A stretch of 64,000 nucleotides of DNA from an uncultured Oscillospiraceae bacterium (GCA_944385095.1 CALWVS010000001.1:186001-250000), one strand, 5' to 3'. Counted from the stretch's first letter, positions 9,160 to 17,976 are shown. Numbers and translations: made by a program. Notes: a model not told the origin generated them from the letters alone.

Positions 9160-10335
9160 ATGAATGGAGTGGATGTTTTTAGTCAAATGTCCTTGATACT
9201 TTCCCAACTTCAGGCGGTTTCTATGCCTAATGTAGGTGGAAGTACCGGGGGGAATCAGCAGAGCTTTGAGTCCATGATGTCTGACAAGCGTGCAGAAAGC
9301 GATGCTTCCTCCACAACTGCACAGAAGCCATCCAATGGACAGAATACCCAAACCAAGCCCACAACGGATCAGGGGAAAACTGAGGATACTTCAGCTACAC
9401 AGCCTGAACAGCCGCTGTCTGATGAGGAATTGGAGTTGCGTATGGCTTTGCTTGGTGGCATGAACCCCTACAGCGTCCCTGTACAGAATGTGATACCAGC
9501 AGAGGTCCAAGTGCAAGAGAATGGTATTGTGGAAGTCTGTGCAACAGGGCAGCAACCTGTAGCAGAAGTTGAGCAGACAGTTGCAGCAGTGTCAGAGGCA
9601 GGGCAAGGCACACAGCCAGTTGCTCCAATGGAACAGCAGCAGGAGGTATCAACTGCTGTGGTTTCTGAGCAACCGCAAAAGCAGACTGCAACACTGGAGA
9701 CAGCAGAGACAACTGAGACACTTGAACAACAGGGAATTCAAACAACGGATAAGGCACAGATGCAGGAGCAGACTGATAATCAACAGGATGACTCTGCACA
9801 AAAGGACCACAATGGAACAACTGATGTACAGGTTACAGTGGGAACTTCCAAAGCACCAGAGCGAGAAACAGAGCAGACCATGATTAAGGTTGGTGATGGT
9901 GACACACTGGATGCAACCGAGCCTGAATTTGATACAAAGCTGGCAAAGCAGATTGAGACTGCTTTGGATCGTGGTCAGCAGAAAGTAACAGTTCAGCTCA
10001 CACCTGAACATCTGGGCAAGATTACCATTGAGATGTCCAAAAACGACAATGGTCTTTTGAATGTTGTGTTAAGAACCGAAAATGAGCAAACTGCCCATCT
10101 GCTTCGGGAACAGACCAGTGCACTGAGCAACCTTCTGCAGCATGGTGGACAGGACGAGGTGCGCGTTCAGGTGGCACAGCCACAGGAGGCAGAAACTCAG
10201 TGGAAACAGCCTGATCAGGAACAGAATGGACACAATCAACAGTCTCAGCAGCAACCAAAAGAAAAACGGGACGAGACAGAACAATTCCTACAACAACTTC
10301 GGTTGGGATTGTTGACCCAGTCGGAGGAGGAGTAG
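9160..10335 (+). CDS. fliK: Flagellar hook-length control protein FliK
   Basis: FliK measures the hook and switches export specificity through FlhB. The 391-residue product has a long, low-complexity Gln/Thr/Glu-rich N-terminal two thirds (ruler region) and a conserved C-terminal domain with VTVQLTPEHLGKITIEMSKND, the FliK_C (Flg_hook) signature, followed by LRTENEQTAHLLREQTSAL. A GTG at 9151 overlaps the AAAGGAGG ribosome site, so ATG 9160 is the start. Confidence 0.92.
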   Translation: MNGVDVFSQMSLILSQLQAVSMPNVGGSTGGNQQSFESMMSDKRAESDASSTTAQKPSNGQNTQTKPTTDQGKTEDTSATQPEQPLSDEELELRMALLGGMNPYSVPVQNVIPAEVQVQENGIVEVCATGQQPVAEVEQTVAAVSEAGQGTQPVAPMEQQQEVSTAVVSEQPQKQTATLETAETTETLEQQGIQTTDKAQMQEQTDNQQDDSAQKDHNGTTDVQVTVGTSKAPERETEQTMIKVGDGDTLDATEPEFDTKLAKQIETALDRGQQKVTVQLTPEHLGKITIEMSKNDNGLLNVVLRTENEQTAHLLREQTSALSNLLQHGGQDEVRVQVAQPQEAETQWKQPDQEQNGHNQQSQQQPKEKRDETEQFLQQLRLGLLTQSEEE

Positions 10336-10353
10336 CAGACAAGGGGGTTTCTT

Positions 10354-10953
10354 ATGAGTACAGAGTTTATGCCACTTGGACTGGATACCATCAGTACACA
10401 GACCAATCTCTATGCCAGCAGTAAAAGCAATGGTACTACCATTGAAGATCTGGAGGATATGGGGATTACGGTTACTCAGCCAGGTGAAGATATTGGACTG
10501 GACTTCACAGACTATCTTGAATTGATGGTACAACAACTGCAAAACCAGACGATGGACAATACAGCAGATACATCTGATATGCTCAACCAGTTGGTTCAGA
10601 TGTCTGTGGTTCAAATGATGACAGCAGTGAAAACCAGTATCAACAATCTGGTGGATGCAAGTACCCTGAGTTATGCTGCTTCCTTGGTTGGTAAAACAGT
10701 AACTGTAGCCAAGTACGATGATGAAGGAAACATTGAGGAAGTAGTTGGTGAAGTAACTGGTACTGGTACTTATCAGGGAGTGTCAGTCATCTTTGTCAAT
10801 GATGAGATGTATGCACTCAGTGATATTATGGCAGTTGGTACCTTGCCTGAACTCCCAGAAGAGCCAGAAGGTGGAGAAGATGGCGAAGGTGGTACTGATT
10901 CAGGGGATGGAACTGGTGATGGTGGGAGCACAGAAACACCACCAGCAGAGTAA
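10354..10953 (+). CDS. flgD: Flagellar hook capping protein FlgD
   Basis: FlgD is the scaffold needed to assemble hook subunits. The 199-residue protein contains the FlgD signature region (DYLELMVQQLQNQTMDN and LNQLVQMSVVQMMTAV) and then LVGKTVTVAKYDDEGN, followed by a beta domain. The last 30 residues are a Glu/Gly/Asp-rich tail that is not part of the family core and looks disordered. Ribosome site AAGGGGG precedes the start; it is flanked by fliK and a TIGR02530-type gene as in other Clostridia. Confidence 0.93.
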   Translation: MSTEFMPLGLDTISTQTNLYASSKSNGTTIEDLEDMGITVTQPGEDIGLDFTDYLELMVQQLQNQTMDNTADTSDMLNQLVQMSVVQMMTAVKTSINNLVDASTLSYAASLVGKTVTVAKYDDEGNIEEVVGEVTGTGTYQGVSVIFVNDEMYALSDIMAVGTLPELPEEPEGGEDGEGGTDSGDGTGDGGSTETPPAE

Positions 10954-10987
10954 ACAGATGGGATCTTGATACAAGGAGGTGGAGTTT

Positions 10988-11362
10988 ATGATAAAAGAAG
11001 TATCGGCGATATCTGGATATGGTATGCAAATTTCTTCAGCCAATACAAAAAAGGCAGATGGCAAGTTTGCAGAAGCTTTGCAGCAGGAGCTGAGCAAAGG
11101 GGAGGGAAGGCAGGTCGCCTTTTCCAAACATGCTATGGCACGTGCAGAGGAGCGAGGTATTCAGGTAACAGATACTCTGCTTGACCGTTTGACCAGCTCA
11201 GTGGAGCGGGCAGAGGCGAAGGGAGCAACCAATATTCTTGCACTTGACCGCAGTCTTGCTTTTATCATCAATGTACCCAATAATCGGGTCATTACCACCA
11301 TGTCCCAAGACGAGATGAAGGAAAATATTTTTACGAACATTGACGGAGCTGTTATTTTATAA
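10988..11362 (+). CDS. Flagellar operon protein (TIGR02530 family)
   Basis: A 124-residue protein of a small family that occurs only in Firmicutes flagellar operons between flgD and flgE. The family landmark is visible: FSKHAMARAEERGI, then LTSSVERAEAKGATNILAL and a C-terminal MSQDEMKENIFTNIDGAVIL. Its molecular role is not established to my knowledge; its position suggests hook assembly. The start at ATG 10988 is set by the AGGAGG at 10974-10979; a GTG at 10979 overlaps that site. Confidence 0.9.
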   Translation: MIKEVSAISGYGMQISSANTKKADGKFAEALQQELSKGEGRQVAFSKHAMARAEERGIQVTDTLLDRLTSSVERAEAKGATNILALDRSLAFIINVPNNRVITTMSQDEMKENIFTNIDGAVIL

Positions 11363-11460
11363 ACAGGGAGCAGGACCTTTTCGGATGCTCAGAAGGCTGC
11401 CCGAATGGTAGACCTTCCTCGTCATGTTTCAAGGTGTCAAAGCAAAGGAGAATCATAAGT

Positions 11461-12615
11461 ATGGCATTAACAGGAGCAATGAGTGCAGGAATTTCCGGTA
11501 TGAAAACCCACATGGAGGCACTCAATATTGTTGGTAACAATGTGGCAAACGTCAACACATATGGCTATAAGGCGGGGCGTGTTACCTTTAAGGAGAGTAT
11601 CTACTCCACCCAGTCTGCTGGTTCCGCAGGAACTGATGTGGTAGGTAGTACAAACCCAAAGCAAACCGGCTATGGTTGTAGTATTGGTACCATCGATCTG
11701 GATATGTCTACAAAAAGCTTGGAGTCTACTGGTATCGATACTGACTGTGCCATTCAGGGTGATGGATTTTTCCTGGTAGGCACAAAGACAGTGGATATCA
11801 ATAGTATGGACAGTGTCAAGGGGTTGTCTTTGAGCCGTGTGGGTAACTTTGAGTTCCGAGATGGCTATCTCACGGATGGTCAGGGCAATGTAGTGTATGG
11901 TTTTGTAACTGCTGTGTTGCCAGGTGCAGATGGTGCAACATCAGTCCCTGGTACTGAACCAAGTGAAACACCCAGTACAGCATTGGTACCCATCCGCTTG
12001 CCATTGAAGGCAACAGGAAGCGATGCCACTGTTGATCCAACTGATCCAAACTATATCGCTCCAGGTACTGCGGTATACCCAGGTGTAAATGCAGACAGTG
12101 GTAAAAACATGTATGCAGATGATGAAGGGATGCCCGATACCACCATCGCTACCACAGGGGAATACATTAAGGTAGAGAGCCTGAGCATTGACAATAATGG
12201 TCGTATTACCTGTGTCAATGGAGACACACAGGAGCCTGTGGTGATCGGGTACATTGCATTGGGCAGTGTGGAAAACCCTGGTGGTTTGCTTCATGAAGAT
12301 GGTCCTTATTACTCTGCTGGAGATGCAGCAGGTGATATTACCTTAAGTGCTCCTGGCAGTTCTGTGCAGGGCAGTCTGAATAATGGCAGAATTCAGGTTG
12401 AAGATGAAAATGGAGATATGGTGGCTGATCCCACCACCCGTCTGGCAGCAGGCAGCAGCACAACTTTGTTGACTAGTTTCCTTGAGGCATCTGGTACTGA
12501 TTTGGCCACAGAGTTTGCCAATATGATTACCTATCAGCGTGGCTATCAGGCAAATACTCGTATCATTACTGTAACAGATACTATGTTAGAAGAACTTGTG
12601 AATATTAAGAGATAA
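11461..12615 (+). CDS. flgE: Flagellar hook protein FlgE
   Basis: FlgE is the structural subunit of the hook. The 384-residue protein has the family N-terminus (MSAGISGMKTHMEALNIVGN followed by NVANVNTYGYKAGRV), a FlgE middle domain and the conserved C-terminal end (LATEFANMITYQRGYQANTR). AAAGGAG lies 11 bases before ATG 11461; in-frame GTG 11434 further upstream has no ribosome site. A promoter overlaps the 3' end of the gene. Confidence 0.95.
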   Translation: MALTGAMSAGISGMKTHMEALNIVGNNVANVNTYGYKAGRVTFKESIYSTQSAGSAGTDVVGSTNPKQTGYGCSIGTIDLDMSTKSLESTGIDTDCAIQGDGFFLVGTKTVDINSMDSVKGLSLSRVGNFEFRDGYLTDGQGNVVYGFVTAVLPGADGATSVPGTEPSETPSTALVPIRLPLKATGSDATVDPTDPNYIAPGTAVYPGVNADSGKNMYADDEGMPDTTIATTGEYIKVESLSIDNNGRITCVNGDTQEPVVIGYIALGSVENPGGLLHEDGPYYSAGDAAGDITLSAPGSSVQGSLNNGRIQVEDENGDMVADPTTRLAAGSSTTLLTSFLEASGTDLATEFANMITYQRGYQANTRIITVTDTMLEELVNIKR

Positions 12616-12624
12616 TGGTATAAT
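12596..12624 (+). promoter_or_regulatory. Internal extended -10 promoter before flbD
   Basis: TTGTGA (12596-12601), a 17-base spacer and TATAAT (12619-12624), with TG in the extended -10 position (12616-12617), overlap the last codons of flgE and its stop. Expected start is near 12631, giving the flbD-motA-motB section its own transcript independent of the main operon promoter. Confidence 0.6.
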
Positions 12625-12629
12625 ATAGC

Positions 12630-12656
12630 CCTGTCGGGGTACATCGCCCCGACAGG
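12630..12656 (+). other. GC-rich hairpin at the predicted 5' end of the flbD transcript
   Basis: CCTGTCGGGG (12630-12639) pairs perfectly with CCCCGACAGG (12647-12656) around a 7-base loop. There is no T-run afterwards (AGAAATAAAG), so it is not an ordinary intrinsic terminator. Because the predicted transcription start is at about 12631, the RNA from the internal promoter would begin with this stem, a layout known to stabilise mRNA 5' ends. Confidence 0.6.
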
Positions 12657-12679
12657 AGAAATAAAGTGAGGGATTTGCG

Positions 12680-12898
12680 ATGATTATGCTCAGAAAAATG
12701 AACAATGAACGGTTTCTGTTGAACCACAACCAGATCGAGTGCATCGAGTTGATCCCCGAGTGCAAGATCGTGATGATGAATCGGGATTACTATCTTGTAA
12801 AAGATACAATCGATGAGATTGTCAAAAAAATTAAAGACTATAACGCCAAAGTAATGGATATTCACCGGGAATTGCTTGTGGTTGACAAGAGAAAATAA
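12680..12898 (+). CDS. flbD: FlbD family flagellar protein
   Basis: A 72-residue protein of the FlbD (swarming motility SwrD-like) family. In B. subtilis SwrD raises flagellar motor power. The core is visible: LNHNQIECIELIPECKIVMM and YYLVKDTIDEIVKKI. It sits directly before motA-motB, the usual neighbours, which fits a role in stator function. GTGAGGG is 7 bases before the ATG. Confidence 0.88.
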   Translation: MIMLRKMNNERFLLNHNQIECIELIPECKIVMMNRDYYLVKDTIDEIVKKIKDYNAKVMDIHRELLVVDKRK

Positions 12899-12950
12899 TC
12901 CATATCCCATATGTGAGCGGATCTGGTAGTGAGATGCGGAGGAAAATCGT

Positions 12951-13784
12951 ATGAATGTGGTATATTTGATAGGCGTTGGTCTGGCAGTACTGTTTACACT
13001 GTTTGGTATTGTGGTCTCCATTACGTTGAACCCCTTTGGTGTAAGTTTTAACATAATGGCACTGGTCAACTTCTTTGATATTTCCAGTATCTTGATTGTA
13101 ATTGGTGGTACATTGGCGGTGGTTATCGCCTGTTATCCCAAAGAAGTAAAGTCTCTGCCCAAACATTTTGCGATTATGCTCAAGGCCAACGCCTTTGATC
13201 CAGCAGAATATATAGAGCAACTCACAGAGCTTGCTCAGATTGCCAGAAAGAATGGACTGCTGGCACTGGAAGAAAAGGGAAATGAGCAAACCAATACATT
13301 TTTTAAACAGGCAATCATGTTGGTTGTAGATAATAATGACCCCGATCGTGTACGCAGTATTCTGCAAAATGAAATTGAGCAGACATCAGAGCGACATCAG
13401 GTTGTGATAGGTATGTATGACCGAGGTGCAGGTGCGGCACCTGCCTTTGGTATGATTGGTACTTTGATTGGTTTGATTAACATGCTGAAGGATCTGGGTG
13501 GTGGTGATATGGATTCCCTGGGTCCTAGTATGTCTGTTGCATTGATTACCACGTTGTATGGTTCTTTTTTGGCTCACGTTATCTTCACGCCCATTGCAAC
13601 GAACTTGACCGCTCGTGATGAGGAAGAAGTGCTCTGCCGACAAATCATTATGGAAGGGATTATGGCCATTCAATCTGGTGAAAATCCAAAGTTCCTGAGA
13701 GAACGTCTGATGACCTTTATGAATGAGAAAAAACGAGATGGTGCCGGTGGTGGAAGCAAAAAAGATGAGGGAGAAAAGAAGTAA
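12951..13784 (+). CDS. motA: Flagellar stator protein MotA
   Basis: MotA forms the ion-channel ring of the stator with MotB. The 277-residue protein has four membrane segments (two in the first ~60 residues, two at about 155-210), a cytoplasmic loop with charged residues that touches FliG, and the family signature GAAPAFGMIGTLIGLINML. The C-terminal tail is Lys/Gly-rich. GCGGAGG precedes the ATG. Operon position between flbD and motB is standard. Confidence 0.95.
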   Translation: MNVVYLIGVGLAVLFTLFGIVVSITLNPFGVSFNIMALVNFFDISSILIVIGGTLAVVIACYPKEVKSLPKHFAIMLKANAFDPAEYIEQLTELAQIARKNGLLALEEKGNEQTNTFFKQAIMLVVDNNDPDRVRSILQNEIEQTSERHQVVIGMYDRGAGAAPAFGMIGTLIGLINMLKDLGGGDMDSLGPSMSVALITTLYGSFLAHVIFTPIATNLTARDEEEVLCRQIIMEGIMAIQSGENPKFLRERLMTFMNEKKRDGAGGGSKKDEGEKK

Positions 13785-13817
13785 GGACATCCACTTTAAG
13801 GAGGCGAAACCTGTGCT

Positions 13818-14618
13818 ATGAAGGCGAAGAAAAAAGGCGGTGGCGGGGCCAACTGGATGGATACCTATGGTGATATGGTGACACTGCTGTTGTGCTTCTT
13901 TGTTATGTTATTTGCCATGTCGAAGGTAGATGAGACAAAATGGATTGCATTGGTACAGTCCCTTAATCCCAGTGCTGTGATTACAGGTACATCTGAAGTG
14001 CCACCACCAGAAGGAAGTACTGTTTCACCGGAACAGGTGGAACAGGCTATGGGAGAGTTGTACGAGTCTATGCAGCAATTTATTGAAGCATCCAATATGG
14101 GAAGTAGTGTGAGTGTTGGAAAAGGAAATGGATATGTGTTCATCTCTTTTGATGATGCAGTCTTTTTTAAAGGAGACAGCTATGAACTGTTGGATGAAGG
14201 AAAGCGACTTTTGGATGAAGTTGCTGTGACCATACAGGGAGTCAGTGAGTCGATTAACGAAATTCGGGTCTTGGGACATACTGCCCAAGCAGATCCAAAT
14301 TCACCCAATAACCCATTAGGTGACCGTTTTCTGGCATCGAATCGTGCTACAACGGTTACAGTTTATTTACAAGAGAAAAATGTCATTGACCCAGCACGTC
14401 TGGTCAGTGTAGGATATGGACAGTGGAGACCTATCTCTAGTAACGCCACCTCGGATGAGAGAGCCAAGAATCGCCGTGTAGAACTTATTGTAACGGGACT
14501 TGATGTGGACAACCAGGCAGGCGACAACATAGAACAGTATTATACAATGCGTGAATCGGTAGGGGATATGGAGGAATTTACCTCTACCTCTGGCGCATCT
14601 GAGCAGGTACAATCTTAG
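13818..14618 (+). CDS. motB: Flagellar stator protein MotB
   Basis: MotB anchors the stator to peptidoglycan and supplies the ion-carrying aspartate. The 266-residue product has a short positively charged N-terminus, a single membrane segment with the essential Asp at residue 19 (TYGDMVTLLLCFFVML), a plug/linker and an OmpA-like peptidoglycan-binding domain (IRVLGHTAQAD ... ASNRATTV ... VSVGYG ... RAKNRRVEL). Immediately downstream one would expect fliL; instead fliM follows after 45 bases. Confidence 0.95.
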   Translation: MKAKKKGGGGANWMDTYGDMVTLLLCFFVMLFAMSKVDETKWIALVQSLNPSAVITGTSEVPPPEGSTVSPEQVEQAMGELYESMQQFIEASNMGSSVSVGKGNGYVFISFDDAVFFKGDSYELLDEGKRLLDEVAVTIQGVSESINEIRVLGHTAQADPNSPNNPLGDRFLASNRATTVTVYLQEKNVIDPARLVSVGYGQWRPISSNATSDERAKNRRVELIVTGLDVDNQAGDNIEQYYTMRESVGDMEEFTSTSGASEQVQS

Positions 14619-14663
14619 GGGACGTTTGTGCCCTGAGTTGACCTCTGCCTGGGAGGGGAAGAA

Positions 14664-15686
14664 ATGGCGGAAGTTTTATCACAAAGCCAAATTGATGCTC
14701 TGTTAAGTGCAGCTCGTAGTGGCGAGATGGATTTATCCGCATCGGCAGAAAAAAGTCAAGAGAAGAAATATAGAAAATACGACTTCTATAGCCCTCGAAA
14801 GTTTACAAAAGATCATATTAAAATTCTAAATGGTATTTTTGAAAACTATACCCGTATGTTGATATCCAGATTAAATGGTGTATTGCATACAAGCTGCGAA
14901 GTGACAGTGGAAACCATTGAAGAACAGCGTTATTATGAGTTTTCCAATGCACTGTCAGAGGGTGATGTATTGACGATTGTAGATGTCGATTCTGAGGGTG
15001 AGGATATTTCAGGAGAACAGCCCACCTTGCTGCACTTTTCCACCACGCTGATGCTCAGTATGATGGATCGGCTGATGGGAGGAGAAGGGGATGTAGATAC
15101 AAAATTGCCAGATGAGTATAGTCTGACAGATCTGGAAATTCGTTTGTATGAGAGTCTGGCGAAGAGCATTGTTTCAATTATGGGAACGAGTTGGGAAAAT
15201 TATACGGAGTTAAAGTTCAAGCTTAGAAGGATAGAGACAAATCCCACTTTGGTGCAGCTAATTGGTGTGGATGAAACAGTGGTGATTATCGGCATTAAGA
15301 TTGAATTTCCGAATTGCTCAGGTCAGATGAGTGTGTGTCTCCCAGGAGTATTGTTGAGCAATGTTTTTAATAAAATTTCGTTGGGTATGCAAACTGGTCG
15401 GAAACAAGGGCAGGATCACTCCCATGAAATTATGGATATTCTGAAGGGATCAGATTTAGAGATTATAGCAGAGCTAGGTCGCACAGAACTTCATTTGAAG
15501 GATGCCTACTTTCTTCAGGTCGGTGATGTGATTGATTTAGGACATTCTGTAGACACACCTGTTCAACTTTATATTGGTGGAAGGCCGTGGTTTGGGGGGA
15601 AAATGGGAACCTCAAATAACAATATGGCGGTACGGATTGGAGAAGTCTATCATGATGAGGAAAGAGGGGACGATGAAGGGCTATGA
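14664..15686 (+). CDS. fliM: Flagellar motor switch protein FliM
   Basis: FliM is the middle C-ring protein that receives CheY. The 340-residue protein starts with the CheY-binding peptide (LSQSQIDALLSAA, residues 5-17), has the FliM middle domain (CheC-like fold, with RYYEFSNALSEGDVL) and a C-terminal SpoA/FliN-like domain (ELGRTELHLKDAYFLQVGDV). The ribosome site is GGGAGGGG. The gene ends overlapping the fliY start by four bases (ATGA), indicating translational coupling. Confidence 0.95.
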   Translation: MAEVLSQSQIDALLSAARSGEMDLSASAEKSQEKKYRKYDFYSPRKFTKDHIKILNGIFENYTRMLISRLNGVLHTSCEVTVETIEEQRYYEFSNALSEGDVLTIVDVDSEGEDISGEQPTLLHFSTTLMLSMMDRLMGGEGDVDTKLPDEYSLTDLEIRLYESLAKSIVSIMGTSWENYTELKFKLRRIETNPTLVQLIGVDETVVIIGIKIEFPNCSGQMSVCLPGVLLSNVFNKISLGMQTGRKQGQDHSHEIMDILKGSDLEIIAELGRTELHLKDAYFLQVGDVIDLGHSVDTPVQLYIGGRPWFGGKMGTSNNNMAVRIGEVYHDEERGDDEGL

Positions 15687-17182
15687 GTCGAAAAGTATTT
15701 AGTTCAATGGAGTTAGATGCCATTGGCGAAATTATGAATATCAGTTTGGGCTCGTCTGCTACAGCAGTTTCTAATATGCTGGATCACCGGGTGGATATTA
15801 CCACCCCTACAGTTTCGGTGGTTCCAGTAAGTGAATTTTCTCTGGGAGAACTTGAGCCAGCGATTGGTGTTGAAATTAAATATGTTTCTGGGTTGGAAGG
15901 TAGCAACCTGATGCTGCTCAAACGCAATGATGTGAAAGTGATTGTAGATATTCTGATGGGAACAGAAATCCCAGAGGATGAATTTGAGCTCAATGATTTG
16001 ACCATCAGTGCGGTTTGTGAAGTAATGAACCAGATGATGGGTGCAGCATCCACTGCATTATCCAATTTTCTTGGACGATGTGTGAATATATCCACACCCC
16101 AGTCCTTTACATTGGACAATCTGGAGGAATTTAAGAAAGAGCATTTTCAATATAACTCAGATCTTCTGGTTGCAGTCCACTTTATGCTTGGCATTGAAGG
16201 TATGCTGCAAAGTGAGTTTGTCAACGTGATGTCCATCGACTTGGCAAGGGAACTGATTGCAGGCTTTGGGTTAGATTTAAGCGATGAGGAAGCAGAGGAA
16301 GAGCCAGAGCCGGAGCCAGAGCCAGAACAGCCCACAGCCAGTTCCGGCGGTAAAATGAGTCAAGAAGAAATTGAAAAGCTGATGGGTAATATGGGAGCAA
16401 GTGCCCCAGAGCCAGCCCCGGCTTCCAGTGGCGAAAAGATGAGCCAGGAAGAAATAGAGAAGCTGATGGGTAATATGGGAGCAAGTGCCCCAGAGCCAGC
16501 TCCAGCTTCCAGTGGCGGAAAGATGAGCCAGGAAGAAATAGAGAAGCTGATGGGTAATATGGGAGCAAGTGCCCCAGAGCCAGCTCCAGCTTCCAGTGGC
16601 GGAAAAATGAGCCAGGAAGAAATAGAGAAACTGATGGGCAATATGTCAGGTGCTTCACCAACACCACCACCAGCAGCCCCAGTGATGCAACCACCAGCAG
16701 TGGATATGAGTGGTATGGCATATGTAATGCCTCAGATGATGCAGATGATGCAGATGATGCAACAACAGATGCAACAAATGCAGCTTCAAATGCAGCAGCA
16801 GACGGCAGTGCAACAGACCCAAGCTCAGTCGGAAACAAAAAAGATTGGCTCAAAACCACTCCAGACACAGAATCTGGGAACCGCAGTACAGTTGGGCAAG
16901 GAGCAGGAACAAAATCTGGAAATGATTATGTCTGTGCCCCTCGAGGTGTCTGTGGAAATTGGAAGAACCAGAAGAAAAGTGGAAGAAATATTGACATTTT
17001 CCAAAGGTTCATTGGTGGTGCTGGATAAACTGGCAGGAGATCAAGTGGATTTGTTTGTCAATGGTCTTTGTGTTGCTAAGGGCGATGTCGTTGTAATTGA
17101 CGATAATTTTGGTGTTCGAATTACAGAAGTGATTCGACAACCACAGTTATCGGAATTAACAAACAATTATAAAAAATCTTAA
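15683..17182 (+). CDS. fliY: Flagellar motor switch phosphatase FliY with four tandem CheY-binding-like motifs
   Basis: FliY replaces FliN in the C ring of Gram-positive bacteria and dephosphorylates CheY-P. The 499-residue product has a CheC-like domain (residues ~7-205) with both active sites intact (E16/N19 and E113/N116), a long linker, and a C-terminal FliN/SpoA domain (~405-490). Unlike B. subtilis FliY there is no CheY-binding peptide at the N-terminus. Instead the linker holds four copies of a 28-residue unit, each with SQEEIEKLMGNM, starting at residues ~225, 253, 281 and 309; this closely resembles the FliM/FliY CheY-binding peptide (SQxEIDxLL). The rest of the linker is Met/Gln-rich. 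The product is long for the family, owing to the linker. Confidence 0.93.
   Translation: MSRKVFSSMELDAIGEIMNISLGSSATAVSNMLDHRVDITTPTVSVVPVSEFSLGELEPAIGVEIKYVSGLEGSNLMLLKRNDVKVIVDILMGTEIPEDEFELNDLTISAVCEVMNQMMGAASTALSNFLGRCVNISTPQSFTLDNLEEFKKEHFQYNSDLLVAVHFMLGIEGMLQSEFVNVMSIDLARELIAGFGLDLSDEEAEEEPEPEPEPEQPTASSGGKMSQEEIEKLMGNMGASAPEPAPASSGEKMSQEEIEKLMGNMGASAPEPAPASSGGKMSQEEIEKLMGNMGASAPEPAPASSGGKMSQEEIEKLMGNMSGASPTPPPAAPVMQPPAVDMSGMAYVMPQMMQMMQMMQQQMQQMQLQMQQQTAVQQTQAQSETKKIGSKPLQTQNLGTAVQLGKEQEQNLEMIMSVPLEVSVEIGRTRRKVEEILTFSKGSLVVLDKLAGDQVDLFVNGLCVAKGDVVVIDDNFGVRITEVIRQPQLSELTNNYKKS
16349..16640 (+). repeat. 84-bp tandem repeat inside fliY (four units)
   Basis: Equivalent ATG codons of the KMSQEEIEKL unit occur at 16355, 16439, 16523 and 16607, exactly 84 bases apart. 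Units 2 to 4 are nearly identical at the nucleotide level, including synonymous positions; unit 1 differs at several third bases, and the fourth diverges after the GNM of the motif. This points to recent unequal duplication. It encodes 28 amino acids per unit and keeps the frame. Confidence 0.95.
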
Positions 17183-17218
17183 ATTGAAAATTTGATGAAC
17201 AGAAAAGGATGATTTGAG

Positions 17219-17584
17219 ATGGCAAAGATTTTAGTGGTTGATGATGCTGCGTTTATGAGAAAGGTCATTAAGGATACTTTGACTAAAAATGGCTTTACTG
17301 ACATTCATGAAGCAGTGGACGGTAAGGATGCAGTGGATAAGTATTTTGAATTAAAGCCAGACCTGGTTCTGATGGATATCACGATGCCCAATATGGATGG
17401 CTTGGAGGCTTTGAAAGCCATTCGTGGAAAGGATAATACTGCAAATGTTGTAATGTGTTCTGCTATGGGTCAGGAAGCAATGGTGGTTGAGGCTGTTCAG
17501 GCTGGTATTAAGGACTTTATCGTAAAGCCCTTTAAGGATGACCGTCTGATGAAGACTGTTACCTCTATTCTGGGAAATCCTTGA
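17219..17584 (+). CDS. cheY: Chemotaxis response regulator CheY
   Basis: Single receiver-domain protein of 121 residues that carries the signal from CheA to the motor. The acidic pocket (VVDDA, D8/D9), phosphoacceptor D53 (LVLMDITMP), the switch Ser/Thr region (VVMCSAMGQ) and the conserved lysine (FIVKPFK) are all present. There is no output domain. It lies between fliY and fliO, a common Clostridia arrangement that puts the regulator beside the switch proteins it acts on. Confidence 0.95.
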   Translation: MAKILVVDDAAFMRKVIKDTLTKNGFTDIHEAVDGKDAVDKYFELKPDLVLMDITMPNMDGLEALKAIRGKDNTANVVMCSAMGQEAMVVEAVQAGIKDFIVKPFKDDRLMKTVTSILGNP

Positions 17585-17595
17585 GTTGATAGAAC

Positions 17596-17976
17596 ATGCA
17601 AGAGGATATCTTAGCTCTTGTTTGGAGTATTGCTGTTGTCTGTGCCGTTCTTGCCCTTGCATATCTGTTCACAAGATATGTAGTGGGCAGAGCGGCAGGG
17701 CAAGTAAGAGGAAGAAAAATTAGTCCCATTGAGCAAATTATGGTGGGACGAGATCAAAAACTGATGCTTGTCCAGGTAGAGGATCGTGTCTATTTTCTAG
17801 GTATGTCACCTGGTGGGATTACAGTCGTTGATGTATTACCAAACGAGACAGTAGAGGCGTGGAAGCAAGAGAAAAAAGTGGAAGGCACGGGCAATACGAT
17901 GGGCTTTCCTGATGCTCTGCGAAAGGTATTAGAGCAGAGAAAACAGAGAAAGGGGCCAGGGGAGTGGATGCACTAA
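17596..17976 (+). CDS. fliO: Flagellar biosynthetic protein FliO
   Basis: FliO helps assemble the FliP ring of the export gate. The 126-residue product has one N-terminal membrane segment (residues ~4-28) and a short cytoplasmic SpoA-like domain with KISPIEQIMVGRDQKLMLVQ and YFLGMSPGGITVVD, typical of FliO/FliZ. It overlaps fliP by 13 bases, so the two are probably coupled in translation. Confidence 0.87.
   Translation: MQEDILALVWSIAVVCAVLALAYLFTRYVVGRAAGQVRGRKISPIEQIMVGRDQKLMLVQVEDRVYFLGMSPGGITVVDVLPNETVEAWKQEKKVEGTGNTMGFPDALRKVLEQRKQRKGPGEWMH

Noticed and set aside
12630-12656. Intrinsic terminator splitting the flagellar operon after flgE
   Set aside because: The stem is strong but has no T-run afterwards, and a promoter with matching spacing lies directly before it.
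16349-16640. CRISPR-like repeat array
   Set aside because: Repeats are contiguous 84-bp coding units without spacers and encode a repeated peptide in frame with fliY.
16221-16868. Long minus-strand reading frame opposite the fliY linker
   Set aside because: It mirrors the repeat, has hydrophobic low-complexity translation, no ribosome site, and fliY is clearly the real gene.
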